From Chenopodium formosanum (Eukaryota > Streptophyta > Magnoliopsida > Caryophyllales > Amaranthaceae), in NCBI GenBank assembly GCA_024500155.1, contig CM044869.1:29200501-29264500 (forward strand): 64,000 bases of DNA, given 5' to 3'. Positions 33,101 through 47,837 of the stretch are shown here, piece after piece. Below the pieces are notes generated by a model that saw only the letters and a list, made by a program, of their open reading frames with translations, made no database searches and was not told the origin of the DNA. Position 1 is the first letter of the stretch, and every line of letters begins with the position of its first letter. Made by a program: the position numbers and the translations under genes.

Positions 33101-34787
33101 TTGTTGTATTCATTTGACTTTCTTTTGATTAAAAATGCTTTGTTTGAATGTGTTTGACTTTCATTTGATTTAATTAGCTTTGTTTGAATGAGTTTTACTT
33201 TCACTGGATTCAATTAGCTTTGTTGTATGCATTTGACTTTCATTTGATTACAAATGTTTTGTTTGAATGTGTTTGACTTTCATTTGATTCAAAATTCTTG
33301 GTTTGAATATGTTTGACTTTCATTTGATTCAATTAGCTTTGTTGAATGCATTTGACTTTCATTTGATTCAATTAGCTATGTTTAAATGTATTTGACTTTC
33401 ATTTGACTCAAAAAGCTATGTTTGAATGTGTTTAACTTTAATTTGATTCAATTAGTTTTCATGAATGCATTTGACTTTCATTTGGTTTAAAAAGCTTTGT
33501 TTGAATTGTTCGACTTTCATTTAATTCAATTAACTTTATTGTATGCATTTGACTTTCATTTGATTAAAAATTCTTTGTTTGAATGTGTTTGACAATTATT
33601 TGATCCTAAATGCTTCGTTTGAATGTGTTTGACTTTCATTTGATTTAATTAGCTTCGTTGAATGCATTTGACTTTCATTTGATTCAAAAATCTTTGTTTA
33701 AATGTGTTTGACTTTCTTTTGTTTCAATTAGCTTTGCTGAATGCATTTGACTTTCATTTGATTCAAAGAGCTTTGTTTAAATGTGTTTGACTTTCATTTG
33801 ATTCAATTAGCTTTGTCGAATGCATATGACTTTCATTTTATTCAAAAAGCTTTGTTTGAATGTGTTTGACTTTCATTTGATTTAAAATGCTTGGTTTGAA
33901 TGTGTTTGACTTTCATTTGATTCAAAAAGCTTTGTTTAACTGTGTTTGACTTTCTTTTGTTTCAATTAGCTTAATTAAAAAAGCTTTGTTTGAATGTGTT
34001 TCACTTTCATTTGATTCAATTAGCTTTGTCAAATGCATATGACTATCATTTTATTCAAAAAGCTTTGTTTGAATGTGATTAACTTTCATTTGATTCAAAA
34101 AGTATAGTTTGAATGTGTTTGACTTTCATTTGATTCAATTAGCTTTGTTGAATGCGTTTGACTTTCATTTGATCAAAAAACTTTATTTGAATGCATTTGA
34201 CTTTCATTTGATTCAAAAAGCTTTGTTTGAATGTGTTTGACTTTCATTTGATTCAATTAGCTTTGTTGAATGCATTTGACTTTCATGTGGCTTAAAAAGC
34301 TTTGTTTGAATGTGTTTGACTTTTGTTTGATTCAATTAGCTTTATTGAATGCATTTGACTTTCATTTGATTCAAATAGCTTTGTTTGAATGTGTTTGACT
34401 TTCATTTGATTCAATTAGCTTTGTTGTTTGCATTTGACTTTCATTTGATTAAAAATGCTTTGTTTGAATGTGTTTGACTTTCATTTGATTCAAAATGTTT
34501 AATTTGAATGTGTCTGACTTTCATTTGATTCAAAAAGCTTTGTTTAAATGTGTTTTAATTTCTTTTGTTTCAATTAGCTTTGCTGAATACATTTGATTTT
34601 CATTTGATTGAAAAAGCTTTGTTTGAATGTGTTTGACTTTCATTTGATTCAATTAGCTTTATCGAATGCATATGACTACCATTTGATTAAAAAAGCTTTG
34701 TTTGAATGTGATTGACTTTCATTTGATTCAAAAAGCTTAGTTTGAATGTGTTTGACTGTCATTTGATTCATTTAGTTTTTTTGAATG

Positions 34788-34792
34788 CACTT
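34788..34792. repeat. Target site duplication of the solo LTR, left copy
   Basis: CACTT, matching 35279-35283. Confidence 0.88.
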
Positions 34793-35278
34793 TGTTTAGG
34801 GTAATTTTACCCCACCATGTGGACCAACCAAAGGGTGACACGTGTCAGCCCCAGGGTGGTCCAAAGTGGACCTATCCCTGCTTGACACGTGTCATCCCAG
34901 ATATTTGGAGGATGACGGCCTTCAGGCCCAAATCCCGAGAAAGCCGTAAAACGGCGCAACCCACAACTAATTAGGGTTCTGTGACCTAATCAGGGGCAGA
35001 ATTCCCAAGGACCCTATAAATAGGGAGATTCCCCTCTTTTGGAGGGCACGTTCTACCATTTATTACAAACTGTCCCTTTGATAGAGACAACTGAGCTTGG
35101 AACCCGAGCAGATCCCCACCTAAATTTCCGCACCTTTTTCTCTCCTTCACAGTTACTAACTTGATCGTCGGAGGCGGAGCACCTACCAACTGGTGTCTCC
35201 GTTTTTCTTGCAGGTACAGGCCGCACCAGACCACTCTTCGAGCTGTAACTCTCCCGAGGGACAAAAATACCCAAAACA
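34793..35278 (+). mobile_element. Solo LTR of family C, opposite orientation
   Basis: 486 bp, TGTTTAGGG to CCCAAAACA, flanked by CACTT on both sides. It is the reverse complement of an LTR closely related to that of element C (56737-57223), with mismatches scattered along it. Its TATA box TATAAATAG (35015-35023) is on the plus strand, so its parent element read in the opposite direction to A, B and C. No internal sequence remains; a complete TSD with a single LTR is the signature of LTR-LTR recombination. Confidence 0.93.
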
Positions 35279-35283
35279 CACTT
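35279..35283. repeat. Target site duplication of the solo LTR, right copy
   Basis: CACTT, matching 34788-34792. Confidence 0.88.
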
Positions 35284-36699
35284 GACTTTCATTTGACTCA
35301 AAAAGCGTTTGACTTTCTTTTGATTCAAATTGCCTTTGTTGAATGCATTTGACTTTTATTTGATTCAAATAGCTTTGTTTGAATATGTTTAACTTCCATT
35401 TGATTCAATTAGCTTTGTTGAATGCATGGGATTTTCATTTGATTCAAAAAGCTTTGTTTGAATGTGTTTGACTTTCAGTTGATTCAAAAAGCTTAGTTTG
35501 AATGTGTTTGACTTTCATTTGATTCAATTCGCTTTGTTGAATGTATTTGACTTTCATTTTACTCAAAAATCTTTGTTTGAATGGGTTTGACTTCATTTGA
35601 TTCAATTGGCTTTATTGAATGCATTTGACTTTCATTTCATTCAAAAAGCTTTGTTTGATTGTGTTTGACTTTCATTTGATTCAATTAGCTTTGTTAAATG
35701 GATTTGACTTTCATTTGATTCAAAATGCTTTGTTTGAATGTGTTTGACTTTCAGTTGATTCAAAAAGCTTAGTTTGAATGTGTTTGACTTTCAATAGATT
35801 CAATTCGCTTTGTCGAATGTATTTGACTTTCATTTTACTCAAAAATCTTTGTTTGAATGGGTTTGACTTTCATTTGATCAAAAAACTTTTTTGTATGTGT
35901 TTGACTTTCATTTGATTCAAAAAGCTTTGTTTGATTGTGTTTGACTTTCATTTGATTCAATTAGTTTTGATGAATGCATTTGACTTTCATTTGATTCAAA
36001 AAGCTCTGTTTGAATGCGTTTGACTTTCATTTGATCAAAAACTTTTTTGAATGTGTTTGACTTTCATTTCATTCAAAAAGCTTTGTTTGAATGTGTTTGA
36101 CTTTCATTTGATTCAATTAGTTTTGTTGAATGCATTTGACTTTCATTTGATTCAAAAAGATCTGTTTGAATGCGTTTGACTTTCATTTGATTCAAAATGC
36201 TTTCTTTGATTGGGTTTGACTCTCATTTGATTCAAATTGCTTGGTTTGAATGTGTTCGACTTTCATTTGCTTTAATTAGCCTCTTTCAATGCATTTTACT
36301 TTCATTTGATTCAAAAAGCTTTGTTTGAATGTGTTTGACTTTCATTTGATTCAATTATCTTTGTTGAATACTTTCGACTTTCAATTGATTCAAAAACCTT
36401 TGTTTGAATGTGTTTGCCTTTCATTTGATTCAATTAGCTTTGTTGAATGCACTTGATTTCCGTTTGATTCAATTATCTTTGTTGTATGTATTTGACTTTC
36501 ATTTGATTAAAAATGTTTTGTTTGAATGTGTTTGACTTTCGTTTGATTCTATTAGCTTTATTGAATGCATTTGACTTTCATTTGATTCAAAAAGCTATGT
36601 TTGAATGTGTTTGACTTTCATTTGATTCAATTAGCCTTGTTGAATACATTAGACTTTCATTTGATTCAAAAGCTTTGTTTGAATGTGTTTGACTTTTAT

Positions 36700-39600
36700 T
36701 TGATTCAAAAAGCTTAGTTTGAACGTGTTTGACTTTCATTTGATTCAGTTAGCTTTGTTGAATGCATTTGACTTTCATTTGACTCAAAAAGCTATGTTTG
36801 AATGTGTTTGACTTTAATTTGATTCAATTTGTTTTGTTGAATGCATTTGATTTTCATTTGATTCAAAAAGCTTTATTTGAATGTTTTCGACTTTCATTTG
36901 CTTCAATTAGCTTCTTTGAATGCATTTAACATTCATTTGATTCAAAATGCTTTGGTTGAATATGTTTGACTTTCAGTTGACTCAAAATCCTTGGTTTGAT
37001 TGTGTTCGACTTTCAATTGCTTCAATTAGCATCTTTAAATGCATTTGACTTTCATTTGATTCACAAAGCTTTGTTTGAATGTGTTTGACTTTCATTTGAT
37101 TCAATTAGCTTTGTTGTATGCATTTGACTTTCATTTGATTAAAAATGTTTTGTTTAAATGTGTTTGACTTTCATTTGATTCAATTAGCTTTATTTAATGC
37201 ATTTGACTTTCATTTGATTCAAAAAGCTATATTTGAATATGTTTGACTTTCATTTGATTCAGTTAGCTTTGTTGAATGCATTTGACTTTCATTTGACTCA
37301 AAAAGCTTTGTTTGAATATGTTTGACTTTCATTTGATTCAATTAGCTTTATTGAATGCATTTGACTTTCATTTTATTCAAAAAGCTTTGTTTGAATGTGT
37401 TTGACTTTCATTTGATTCAATTAGCTTTGTTGAATGCATTTGGCTTTCATTTAATTCAAAATGCTTGGTTTGAATGTGTTTGACTTTCATTTGATTTAAT
37501 TAGCTTTGTCTAATGCATTTGACTTTCATTTGATTCAAAAAGCATTGTTTAAATGTGTTTGACTTTCTTTTGATTCAATTAGCTTTGTTGAATGCATTTG
37601 ACTTTCATTTGATTCAAAAAGCTTTGTTTGAATGTGTTTGACTTTCATTTTATTCAATTAGCTTTGTTAAATGCATTTGACTTTTATTTGATCAAAAAAC
37701 TTTTTTGAATGTGTTTGACTTTCATTTCATTCAAAAAGCTTTGTTTGAATGTGTTTGACTTTCATTTGATTCAATTAGTTTTGTTAAATGCATTTGACTT
37801 TCATTTGATTCAAAAAGCTATGTTTGAATGCGTTTGACTTTCATTTGATTCAAAATGCTTTCTTTGATTGGGTTTGACTCTCATTTGATTTAAATGGCTT
37901 GGTTTGAATGTGTTCGACTTTCATTTGCTTCAATTAGCCTCTTTGAATGCATTTTACTTTCATTTGATTCAAAAAGCTTTCTTTGAATGTGTTTGATTTT
38001 CATTTGATTCAATTATCTTTGTTGAATACGTTCGACTTTCAATTGATTCAAAAACCTTTGTTTGAATGTGTTTGCCTTTCATTTGATTCAATTAGCTTTG
38101 TTGAATACGTTCGACTTTCAATTGATACAAAAACCATTGTTTGAATGTGTTTGCCTTTCATTTGATTCAATTAGCTTTGTTGAATGCACTTGACTTTCAT
38201 TTGATTCAATTAGCTTTGTTGAATGCATTTGACTTTCATTTAACTCAAAATGCTTTGTTGGAATGTGTTTGACTCTCATTTGATTCAATTAGCTTTATTG
38301 AATGCATTTGACTATGATCTGATTCAAAAAGCTAAGTTTGAATGTGTTTGACTTCCATTTGATTCAATTAGCTTTGTTGAATTCATTTGACTTTCATTTG
38401 ATTCAAAAACATTTGTTTGAATGTGTTTGACTTTCGTTTGATTCAATTATCTTTGTTGTATGTATTTGACTTTCATTTGATTAAAAATGTTTTGTTTGAA
38501 TGTGTTTGACTTTCATTTGATTCAATTTGCTTTATTGAATGCATTTGACTTTCATTTGATTCAAAAAACTATGTTTGAATGTGTTTGACTTTCATTTGAT
38601 TCAATTAGCTTTGTTGAATACATTAGACTTTCATTTGATTAAAAATTTTTTGTTTGAATGTGTTTGACTTTCATTTGATTCTATTAGCTTTATTTAATGC
38701 ATTTGACTTTAATTTGATTCAAAAAGCTATGTTTGAATGTGTTTGACTTTCATTTGATTCAATTAGCCGTGTTGAATACATTAGACTTTCATTTGATTCA
38801 AAAAGCTTTGTTTAAATGTGTTTGACTTTTATTTGATTTAAAAAGCTTAGTTTGAACGTGTTTGACTTTCATTTGATTCAATTAGCTTTGTTGAATGCAT
38901 TTGACTTTCATTTGACCCAAAAAGCTATGTTTGAATGTGTTTGACTTTAATTTGATTTAATTTTTTTTGTTGAATGCATTTGATTTTCATTTGATTCAAA
39001 AAGCTTTATTTGAATGTTTTCGACTTTCATTTGCTTCAATGAGCTTCTTTGAATGCATTTGACATTCATTTGATTCAAAATGCTTTGGTTGAATATGTTT
39101 GACTTTCAGTTGACTCAAAATCCTTGGTTTGATTGTGTTCGACTTTCATTTGCTTCAATTAGCATCTTTAAATGCATTTGACTTTCATTTGATTCACAAA
39201 GCTTTGTTTGAATGTGTTTGACTTTCATTTGATTCAATTAGCTTTGTTGTATGCATTTGACTTTCATTTGATTAAAAATGTTTTGTTTAAATGTGTTTGA
39301 CTTTCATTTGATTCAATTAGCTTTATTTAATGCATTTGACTTTCATCTGATTCAAAAAGATATATTTGAATGTGTTTGACTTTCATTCGATTCAGTTAGA
39401 TTTGTTGAATGCATTTGACTTTCATTTGACTCAAAAAGTTTTATTTGAATATGATTGACTTTCATTTGATTCAATTAGCTTTATTGAATGCATTTGACTT
39501 TCATTTTATTCAAAAAGCTTTGTTTGAATGTGTTTGACTTTCATTTGATCCAATTAGCGTTGTTGAATGCATTTGGCTTTCATTTGATTCAAAATGCATT

Positions 39601-42600
39601 GTTTGAATGTGTTTGACTTTCATTTAATACAAAATGCTTGGTTTGAATGTGTTTGACTTTCATTTGATTTGATTAGCTTGTTCTAATGCATTTGACTTTC
39701 ATTCGATTCAAAAAGCATTGTTTAAATGTGTTTGACTTTCTTTTGATTTAATTAGCTTTGTTGAATGCATTTGACTTTCATTTGATTCAAAAAGCTTTGT
39801 TTGAATGTGTTTGACTTTCATTTGATTCAATTAGCTTTGTTAAATGCATTTGACTTTCATTTTATCAAAAAACTTTTTTGAATGTGTTTGACTTTCATTT
39901 CATTCAAAAAGCTTTGTTTGAATGTGTTTGACTTTCATTTGATTCAATTAGTTTTGTTGAATGCATTTGACTTTCATTTGATTCAAAAAGCTCTGTTTGA
40001 ATGCGTTTGACTTTCATTCTATTCAAAATGCTTTCTTTGATTGGGTTTGACTCTCATTTGATTCAAATGGCTTGGTTTGAATGTGTTCGACTTTCATTTG
40101 CTTCAATTAGCCTCTTTGAATGCATTTTACTTTCATTTGATTCAAAAAGCTTTGTTTGAATGTGTTTGATTTTCATTTGATTCAATTATCTTTGTTGAAT
40201 ACGTTCGACTTTCAATTGATTCAAAAACCTTTGTTTGAATGTGTTTGCCTTTCATTTGATTCAATTAGGTCTGTTGAATACGTTCGACTTTCAATTGATT
40301 CAAAAACCATTGTTTGAATGTGTTTGCCTTTCATTTGATTCAATTAGCTTTGTTGAATGCACTTGACTTTCATTTGATTCAATTAGCTTTGTTGAATGCA
40401 TTTGACTTTCATTTAACTCAAAATGCTTTGTTGGAATGTGTTTGACTCTCATTTGATTCAATTAGCTTTATTGAATGCATTTGACTATGATCTTATTCAA
40501 AAAGCTAAGTTTGAATGTGTTTGACTTCCATTTGATTCAATTAGCTTTGTTGAATTCATTTGACTTTCATTTGATTCAGAAACATTTGTTTGAATGTGTT
40601 TGACTTTCGTTTGATTCAATTATCTTTGTTGTATGTATTTGACTTTCATTTGATTAAAAATGTTTTGTTTGAATGTGTTTGACTTTCATTTGATTCAATT
40701 TGCTTTATTGAATGCATTTGACTTTCATTTGATTCAAAAAGCTATGTTTGAATGTGTTTGACTTTCATTTGATTCAATTAGCTTTGTTGAATACATTAGA
40801 CTTTCATTTGATTAAAAATGTTTTGTTTGAATGTGTTTGACTTTCATTTGATTCTATTAGCTTTATTGAATGCATTTGACTTTTATTTGATTCAAAAAGC
40901 TATGTTTGAATGTGTTTGACTTTCATTTGATTCAATTAGGCTTGTTGAATACATTAGACTTTCATTTGAATTAAAAAGCTTTGTTTGAATGTGTTTGACT
41001 TTCATTTGATTCAAAAAGCTTAGATTGAACGTGTTTGACTTTCATTTGATTCAATTAGCTTTGTTGAATGCATTTGACTTTCATTTGACTCAAAAAGCTA
41101 TGTTTGAATGTGTTTGACTTTAATTTGATTCAATTTGTTTTGTTGAATGCATTTGATTTTCATTTGATTCAAAAAGCTTTATTTGAATGTTTTCGACTTT
41201 CATTTGCTTCAATCAGCTTCTTTGAATGCATTTGACATTCATTTGATTCAAAATGCTTTGGTTGAATATGTTTGACTTTCAGTTGACTCAAAATCCTTGG
41301 TTTGATTGTGTTCGACTTTCATTTGCTTCAATTAGCATCTTTAAATGCATTTGACTTTCATTTGATTCACAAAGCTTTGTTTGAATGTGTTTGACTTTCA
41401 TTTGATTCAATTAGCTTTGTTGTACGCATTTGACTTTCATTTGATTAAAAATGTTTTGTTTAAATGTGTTTGACTTTCATTTGATTCAATTAGCTTTATT
41501 TAATGCATTTGACTTTCATTTGATTCAAAAATCTATATTTGAATGTGTTTAACTTTCTTTTGATTCAGTTAGATTTGTTGAATGTATTTGACTTTCATTT
41601 GACTCAAAAAGCTTTGTTTGAATATGTTTGACTTTCATTTGATTCAATTAGCTTTATTGAATGCATTTGACTTTCATTTTATTCAAAAAGCTTTGTTTGA
41701 ATGTGTTTGACTTTCATTTGATTCAATTAGCTTTGTTGAATGCATTTGGCTTTCATTTGATTCAAAATGCATTGTTTGAATGTGTTTGACTTTTATTTAA
41801 TTCAAAATGCTTGGTTTGAATGTGTTTGACTTTCATTTGATTTAATTAGCTTTGTCTAATGCATTTGACTTTCATTTGATTCAAAAAGCATTGTTTAAAT
41901 GTGTTTGACTTTCTTTTGATTCAATTAGCTTTGTTGAATGCATTTGACTTTCATTTGATTCAAAAAGCTTTGTTTGAATGTGTTTGATTTTCATTTGATT
42001 CAATTAGCTTTGTTAAATGCATTTGACTTTCATTTGATCAAAAAACTTTTTTGAATGTGTTTGCCTTTCATTTCATTCAAAAAGCTTTGTTTGAATGTGT
42101 TTGACTTTCATTTGATTCAATTAGTTTTGTTGAATGCATTTGACTTTCATTTGATTCAAAAAGCTCTGTTTGAATGCTTTTGACTTTCATTTGATTCAAA
42201 ATGCTTTCTTTGATTGGGTTTGACTCTCATTTGATTCAAATGGCTTGGTTTGAATGTGTTCGACTTTCATTTGCTTCCATTAGCCTCTTTGAATGCATTT
42301 TACTTTCATTTGATTCAAAAAGCTTTGTTTGAATGTGTTTGATTTTCATTTGATTCAATTATCTTTGTTGAATACGTTCGACTTTCAATTGATTCAAAAA
42401 CCTTTGTTTGAATGTGTTTGCCTTTCATTTGATTCAATTAGCTTTGTTGAATACGTTCGACTTTCAATTGATTCAAAAACCATTGTTTGAATGTGTTTGC
42501 CTTTCATTTGATTCAATTAGCTTTGTTGAATGCACTTGACTTTCATTTGATTCAATTAGCTTTGTCGAATGCATTTGACTTTCATTTGACTCAAAATGCT

Positions 42601-45600
42601 TTGTTGGAATGTGTTTGACTCTCATTTGATTCAATTAGCTTTATTGAATGCATTTGACTATGATTTGATTCAAAAAGCTAAGTTTGAATGTGTTTGACTT
42701 CTATTTGATTCAATTAGCTTTGTTGAATTCATTTGACTTTCATTTGATTCAAAAACATTTGTTTGAATGTGTTTGACTTTCGTTTGATTCAATTATCTTT
42801 GTTGTATGTATTTGACTTTCATTTGATTAAAAATGTTTTGTTTGAATGTGTTTGACTTTCATTTGATTCAATTAGCTTTATTGAATGCATTTGACTTTAA
42901 TTTGATTCAAAAAGCTATGTTTGAATGTGTTTGACTTTCATTTGATTCAATTAGGCTTGTTGAATACATTAGACTTTCATTTGATTCAAAAAGCTTTGTT
43001 TGAATGTGTTTAACTTTTATTTGATTCAAAAAGCTTAGTTTGAACGTGTTTGACTTTCATTTGATTCAACTAGCTTTGTTGAATGCATTTGACTTTCATT
43101 TGACTCAAAAAGCTATGTTTGAATGTGTTTGACTTTAATTTGATTCAATTTGTTTTGTTGAATGCATTTGATTTTCATTTAATTCAAAAAGCTTTATTTG
43201 AATGTTTTCGACTTTCATTTGCTTCAATCAGCTTCTTTGAATTCATTTGACATTCATTTGATTCAAAATGCTTTGGTTGAATATGTTTGACTTTCAGTTG
43301 ACTCAAAATCCTTGGTTTGATTGTGTTCGACTTTCATTTGCTTCAATTAGCATCTTTAAATGCATTTGACTTTCATTTGATTCACAAAGCTTTGTTTGAA
43401 TGTGTTTGACTTTCATTTGATTCAATTAGCTTTGTTGTATGCATTTGACTTTCATTTGATTAAAAATGTTTTGTTTAAATGTGTTTGACTTTCATTTGAT
43501 TCAATTAGCTTTATTTAATGCATTTGACTTTCATTTGATTCAAAAATCTATATTTGAATGTGTTTGACTTTCTTTTGATTCAGTTAGATTTGTTGAATGC
43601 ATTTGACTTTAATTTGACTCAAAAAGCTTTGTTTGAATATGTTTGACTTTCATTTGATTCAATTAGCTTTATTGAATGCATTTGACTTTCATTTTATTCA
43701 AAAAGCTTTGTTTGAATGTGTTTGACTTTCATTTGATTCAATTAGCTTTGTTGAATGCATTTGGCTTTCATTTGATTTAAAATGCATTGTTTGAATGTGT
43801 TTGACTTTCATTTAATTCAAAATGCTTGGTTTGAATGTGTTTGACTTTCATTTGATTTAATTAGCTTTGTCTAATGCATTTGACTTTCATTTGATTCAAA
43901 AAGCATTGTTTAAATGTGTTTGACTTTCTTTTGATTCAATTAGCTTTGTTTAATGCATTTGACTTTCATTTGATTCAAAAAGCTTTGTTTAAATGTGTTT
44001 GACTTTCATTTGATTCAATTAGCTTTGTTAAATGCATTTGACTTTCATTTGATCAAAAAACTTTTTTGAATGTGTCAGACTTTCATTTCATTCAAAAAGC
44101 TTTTTTTGAATGTGTTTGACTTTCTTTGATTCAATTAGTTTTGTTGAATGCATTTGACTTTCATTTGATTCAAAAAGCTCTGTTTGAATGCGTTTGACTT
44201 TCATTTGATTCAAAATGCTTTCTTTGATTGGGTTTGACTCTCATTTGATTCAAATGGCTTGGTTTGAATGTGTTCGACTTTCATTTGCTTCAATTAGCCT
44301 CTTTGAATGCATTTTACTTTCATTTGATTCAAAAAGCTTTGTTTGAATGTGTTTGATTTTCATTTGATTCAATTATCTTTGTTGAATACGTTCGACTTTC
44401 AATTGATTCAAAAACCTTTGTTTGAAAGTGTTTGCCTTTCATTTGATTCTATTAGCTTTGTTGAATACGTTCGACTTTCAATTGATTCAAAAACCATTGT
44501 TTGAATGTGTTTGCTTTTCATTTGATTCAATTAGCTTTGTTGAATGCACTTGACTTTCATTTGATTCAATTAGCTTTGTCAAATGCATTTGACTTTTATT
44601 TGACTCAAAATGCTTTGTTGGAATGTGTTTGACTCTCATTTGATTCAATTAGCTTTATTGAATGCATTTGACTATGATTTGATTCAAAAAGCTAAGTTTG
44701 AATGTGTTTGACTTCTATTTGATTCAATTAGCTTTGTTGAATTCATTTGACTTTCATTTGATTTAAAAACATTTGTTTGAATGTGTTTGACTTTCGTTTG
44801 ATTCAATTATCTTTGTTGTATGTATTTGACTTTCATTTGATTAAAAATGTTTTGTTTGAATGTGTTTGACTTTCATTTGATTCAATTAGCTTTATTGAAT
44901 GCATTTGACTATCATTTGATTCAAAAAGCTATGTTTGAATGTGTTTGACTTTCATTTGATTCAATTAGCTTTGTTGAATACATTAGACTTTCATTTGATT
45001 CAAAAAGCTTTGTTTGAATGTGTTTGACTTTCATTTGATTCAAAAAGCTTAGTTTGAACGTGTTTGACTTTCATTTGATTCAATTAGCTTTATTGAATGC
45101 ATTTGACTTTCATTTGACTCAAAAAGCTATGTTTGAATGTGTTTGACTTTAATTTGATTCAATTTGTTTTGTTGAATGCATTTGATTTTCATTTGATTCA
45201 GAAAGCATTATTTGAATGTTTTCGACTTTCATTTGCTTCAATTAGCTTCTTTGAATGCATTTGACATTCGTTTGATTGAAAATGCTTTGATTGAATATGT
45301 TTGACTTTCAGTTGACTCAAAATCCTTGGTTTGATTGTGTTCGACTTTCATTTGCTTCAATTAGCATCTTTAAATGCATTTGACTTTCATTTGATTCACA
45401 AAGCTTTATTTGAATGTGTTTGACTTTCATTTGATTCAATTAGCTTTGTTGTATGCATTTGACTTTCATTTGATTAAAAATGTTTTGTTTAAATGTGTTT
45501 GACTTTCATTTGATTCAATTAGCTTTATTTAATGCATTTGACTTTCATTTGATTCAAAAAGCTATATTTGAATGTGTTTGACTTTCATTTGATTCAGTTA

Positions 45601-47837
45601 GCTTTGTTGAATGCATTTGACTTTCATTTGACTCAAAAAGCTATGTTTGAATATGTTTGACTTTCATTTGATTCAATTGGCTTTATTGAATGCAATTGAC
45701 TTTCATTTTATTCAAAAAGCTTTGTTTGAATGTGTTTTACTTTCATTTGATTCAATTAGCTTTGTTGACTGGATTTGGCTTTCATTTGATTCAAAATGCA
45801 TTGTTTGAATGTGTTTGACTTTAATTTAATTCAAAATGCTTGGTTTGAATGTGTTTGACTTCAATTTAATTCAAAATGCTTGGTTTGAATGTGTTTGACT
45901 TTCATTTGATTTAATTAGCTTTGTCTAATGCATTTGACTTTCATTTGATTTAAAAAGCATTGTTTAAATGTGTTTGACTTTCTTTTGATTCAATTAGCTT
46001 TGTTGAATGCATTTAACTTTCATTTGATTCAAAAAAGCTTTGTTTGAATGTGTTTGACTTTCATTTGATTCAATTAGCTTTGTTAAATGCATTTGACTTT
46101 CATTTGATCAAAAACTTTTTTGAATGTGTTTGACTTTCATTTCATTCAAAAAGCTTTGTTTGAATGTGTTTGACTTTCATTTGATTCAATTAGTTTTGTT
46201 GAATGCATTTGACTTTCATTTGGTTCAAAAAGCTCTGTTTGAATGCGTTTGACTTAAATTTGATTCAAAATGCTTTCTTTGATTGGGTTTGACTCTCATT
46301 TGATTCAAATTGCTTGGTTTGAATGTGTTCGACTTTCATTTGCTTCAATTAGCCTCTTTGAATGCATTTTACTTTCATTTAATTTGATTCAAAAAGCTTT
46401 GTTTGAACGTGTTTGACTTTCATTTGATTCAATTATCTTTGTTGAATACATTCGACTTTCAATTGATTCAAAAACCTTTGTTTGAACATGTTTGCCTTTC
46501 ATTTGATTCAATTAGCTTTGTTGAATGCACTTGACTTTCATTTGATTCAATTAGCTTTGTTGAATGCATTTGACTTTCATTTAACTTAAAATGCTTTGTT
46601 GGAATGTATTTGACTCTCATTTGATTCAATTAGCTTTATTGAATGCATTTGACTATGATTTGATTCAAAAAGCTAAGTTTGAATGTGTTTGACTTCTATT
46701 TGATTCAATTAGCTTTGTTGAATTCATTTGACTTTCATTTGATTCAAAAATATTTGTTTGAATGTGTTTGAATTTCGTTTGATTCAATTATCTTTGTTGT
46801 ATGTATTTGAGTTTCATTTGATTAAAAATGTTTTCTTTGAATGTGTTTAACTTTCATTTGATTCAATTAGCTTTATTGAATGCATTTGACTTTCATTTGA
46901 TTCAAAAAGCTATGTTTGAATGTGTTTGACTTTCATTTGATTCAATCAGCTTTGTTGAATACATTAGACTTTCATTTGATTCAAAAAGCTTTGTTAGAAT
47001 GTGTTTGACTTTCATTTGATTCAAAAAGCTTAGTTTAAACGTGTTTGACTTTCATTTCACTCAATTAATTTTGTTGAATGCATTTGACTTTCATTTGACT
47101 CAAAAAGCTATGTTTGAATGTGTTTGACTTTAATTTGATTAAATTTGTTTTGTTGAATGCATTTGATTTTCATTTGATTCAAAAAGCTTTATTTGAATGT
47201 TTTCGACTTTCATTTGCTTCAATTAGCTTCTTTGAATGCATTTGACATTCATTTGATTCAAAATGCTTTGTTTGAATATGTTTGACTTTCAGTTGACTCA
47301 AAATCCTTGGTTTGATTGTGTTCGACTTTCATTTGCTTCAATTAGCTTCTTTAAATGCATTTGACTTTCATTTGATTCACAAAGCTTTGTTTGAATGTGT
47401 TTGACTTTCGTTTGATTCAATTAGCTTTGTTGTATGCATTTGACTTTCATATGATTAAAAATGTTTTGTTTAAATGTGTTTGACTTTCATTTGATTCAAT
47501 TAGCTTTATTTAATGCATTTAACTTTTATTTGATTAAAAAAGCTATATTTGAATGTGTTTGACTTTCATTTGATTCAGTTAGCTTTGTTAAATGCATTTA
47601 ACTTTCATTTGACTCTAAAAGCTTTGTTTGAATATGTTTGACTTTCATTTGATTCAATTAGCTTTATTGAATGCATTTGACTTTCATTTTATTCAAAAAG
47701 CTTTGTTTGAATGTGTTTGACTTTCATTTGATTCAATTAGCTTTGTTGAATTCATTTGGCTTTCATTTGATTCAAAATGTATTGTTTGAATGTGTTTGAC
47801 TTTCATTTAATTCAAAATGCTTGGTTTGAATGTGTTT
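36700..47837. repeat. Higher-order repeat, ~2.0-2.2 kb units
   Basis: The rare variant CAAAATCCTTGGTTTGATTG recurs with its TCC at 36988, 39121, 41294, 43309, 45323 and 47304, i.e. spacings of 2133, 2173, 2015, 2014 and 1981 bp. Other rare variants, such as GATTGGGTTTGACTCTCATT and GAATACGTTCGACTTTCAA, keep the same order in each unit. About five units; size changes reflect gain or loss of one or two dimers. Confidence 0.8.

Larger units (their letters stand above)
30192..34792. repeat. Satellite array between element B and the solo LTR
   Basis: Same ~79-bp dimer satellite, continuing the array broken by elements A and B. The first ~1.5 kb share rare variants with 5280-7071. No gene is seen. 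Confidence 0.95.

Noticed and set aside
34792..35368. Small ORFs in and beside the solo LTR and at 56607-57001
   Set aside because: They cross LTR/satellite junctions or translate satellite repeats and have no conserved content.
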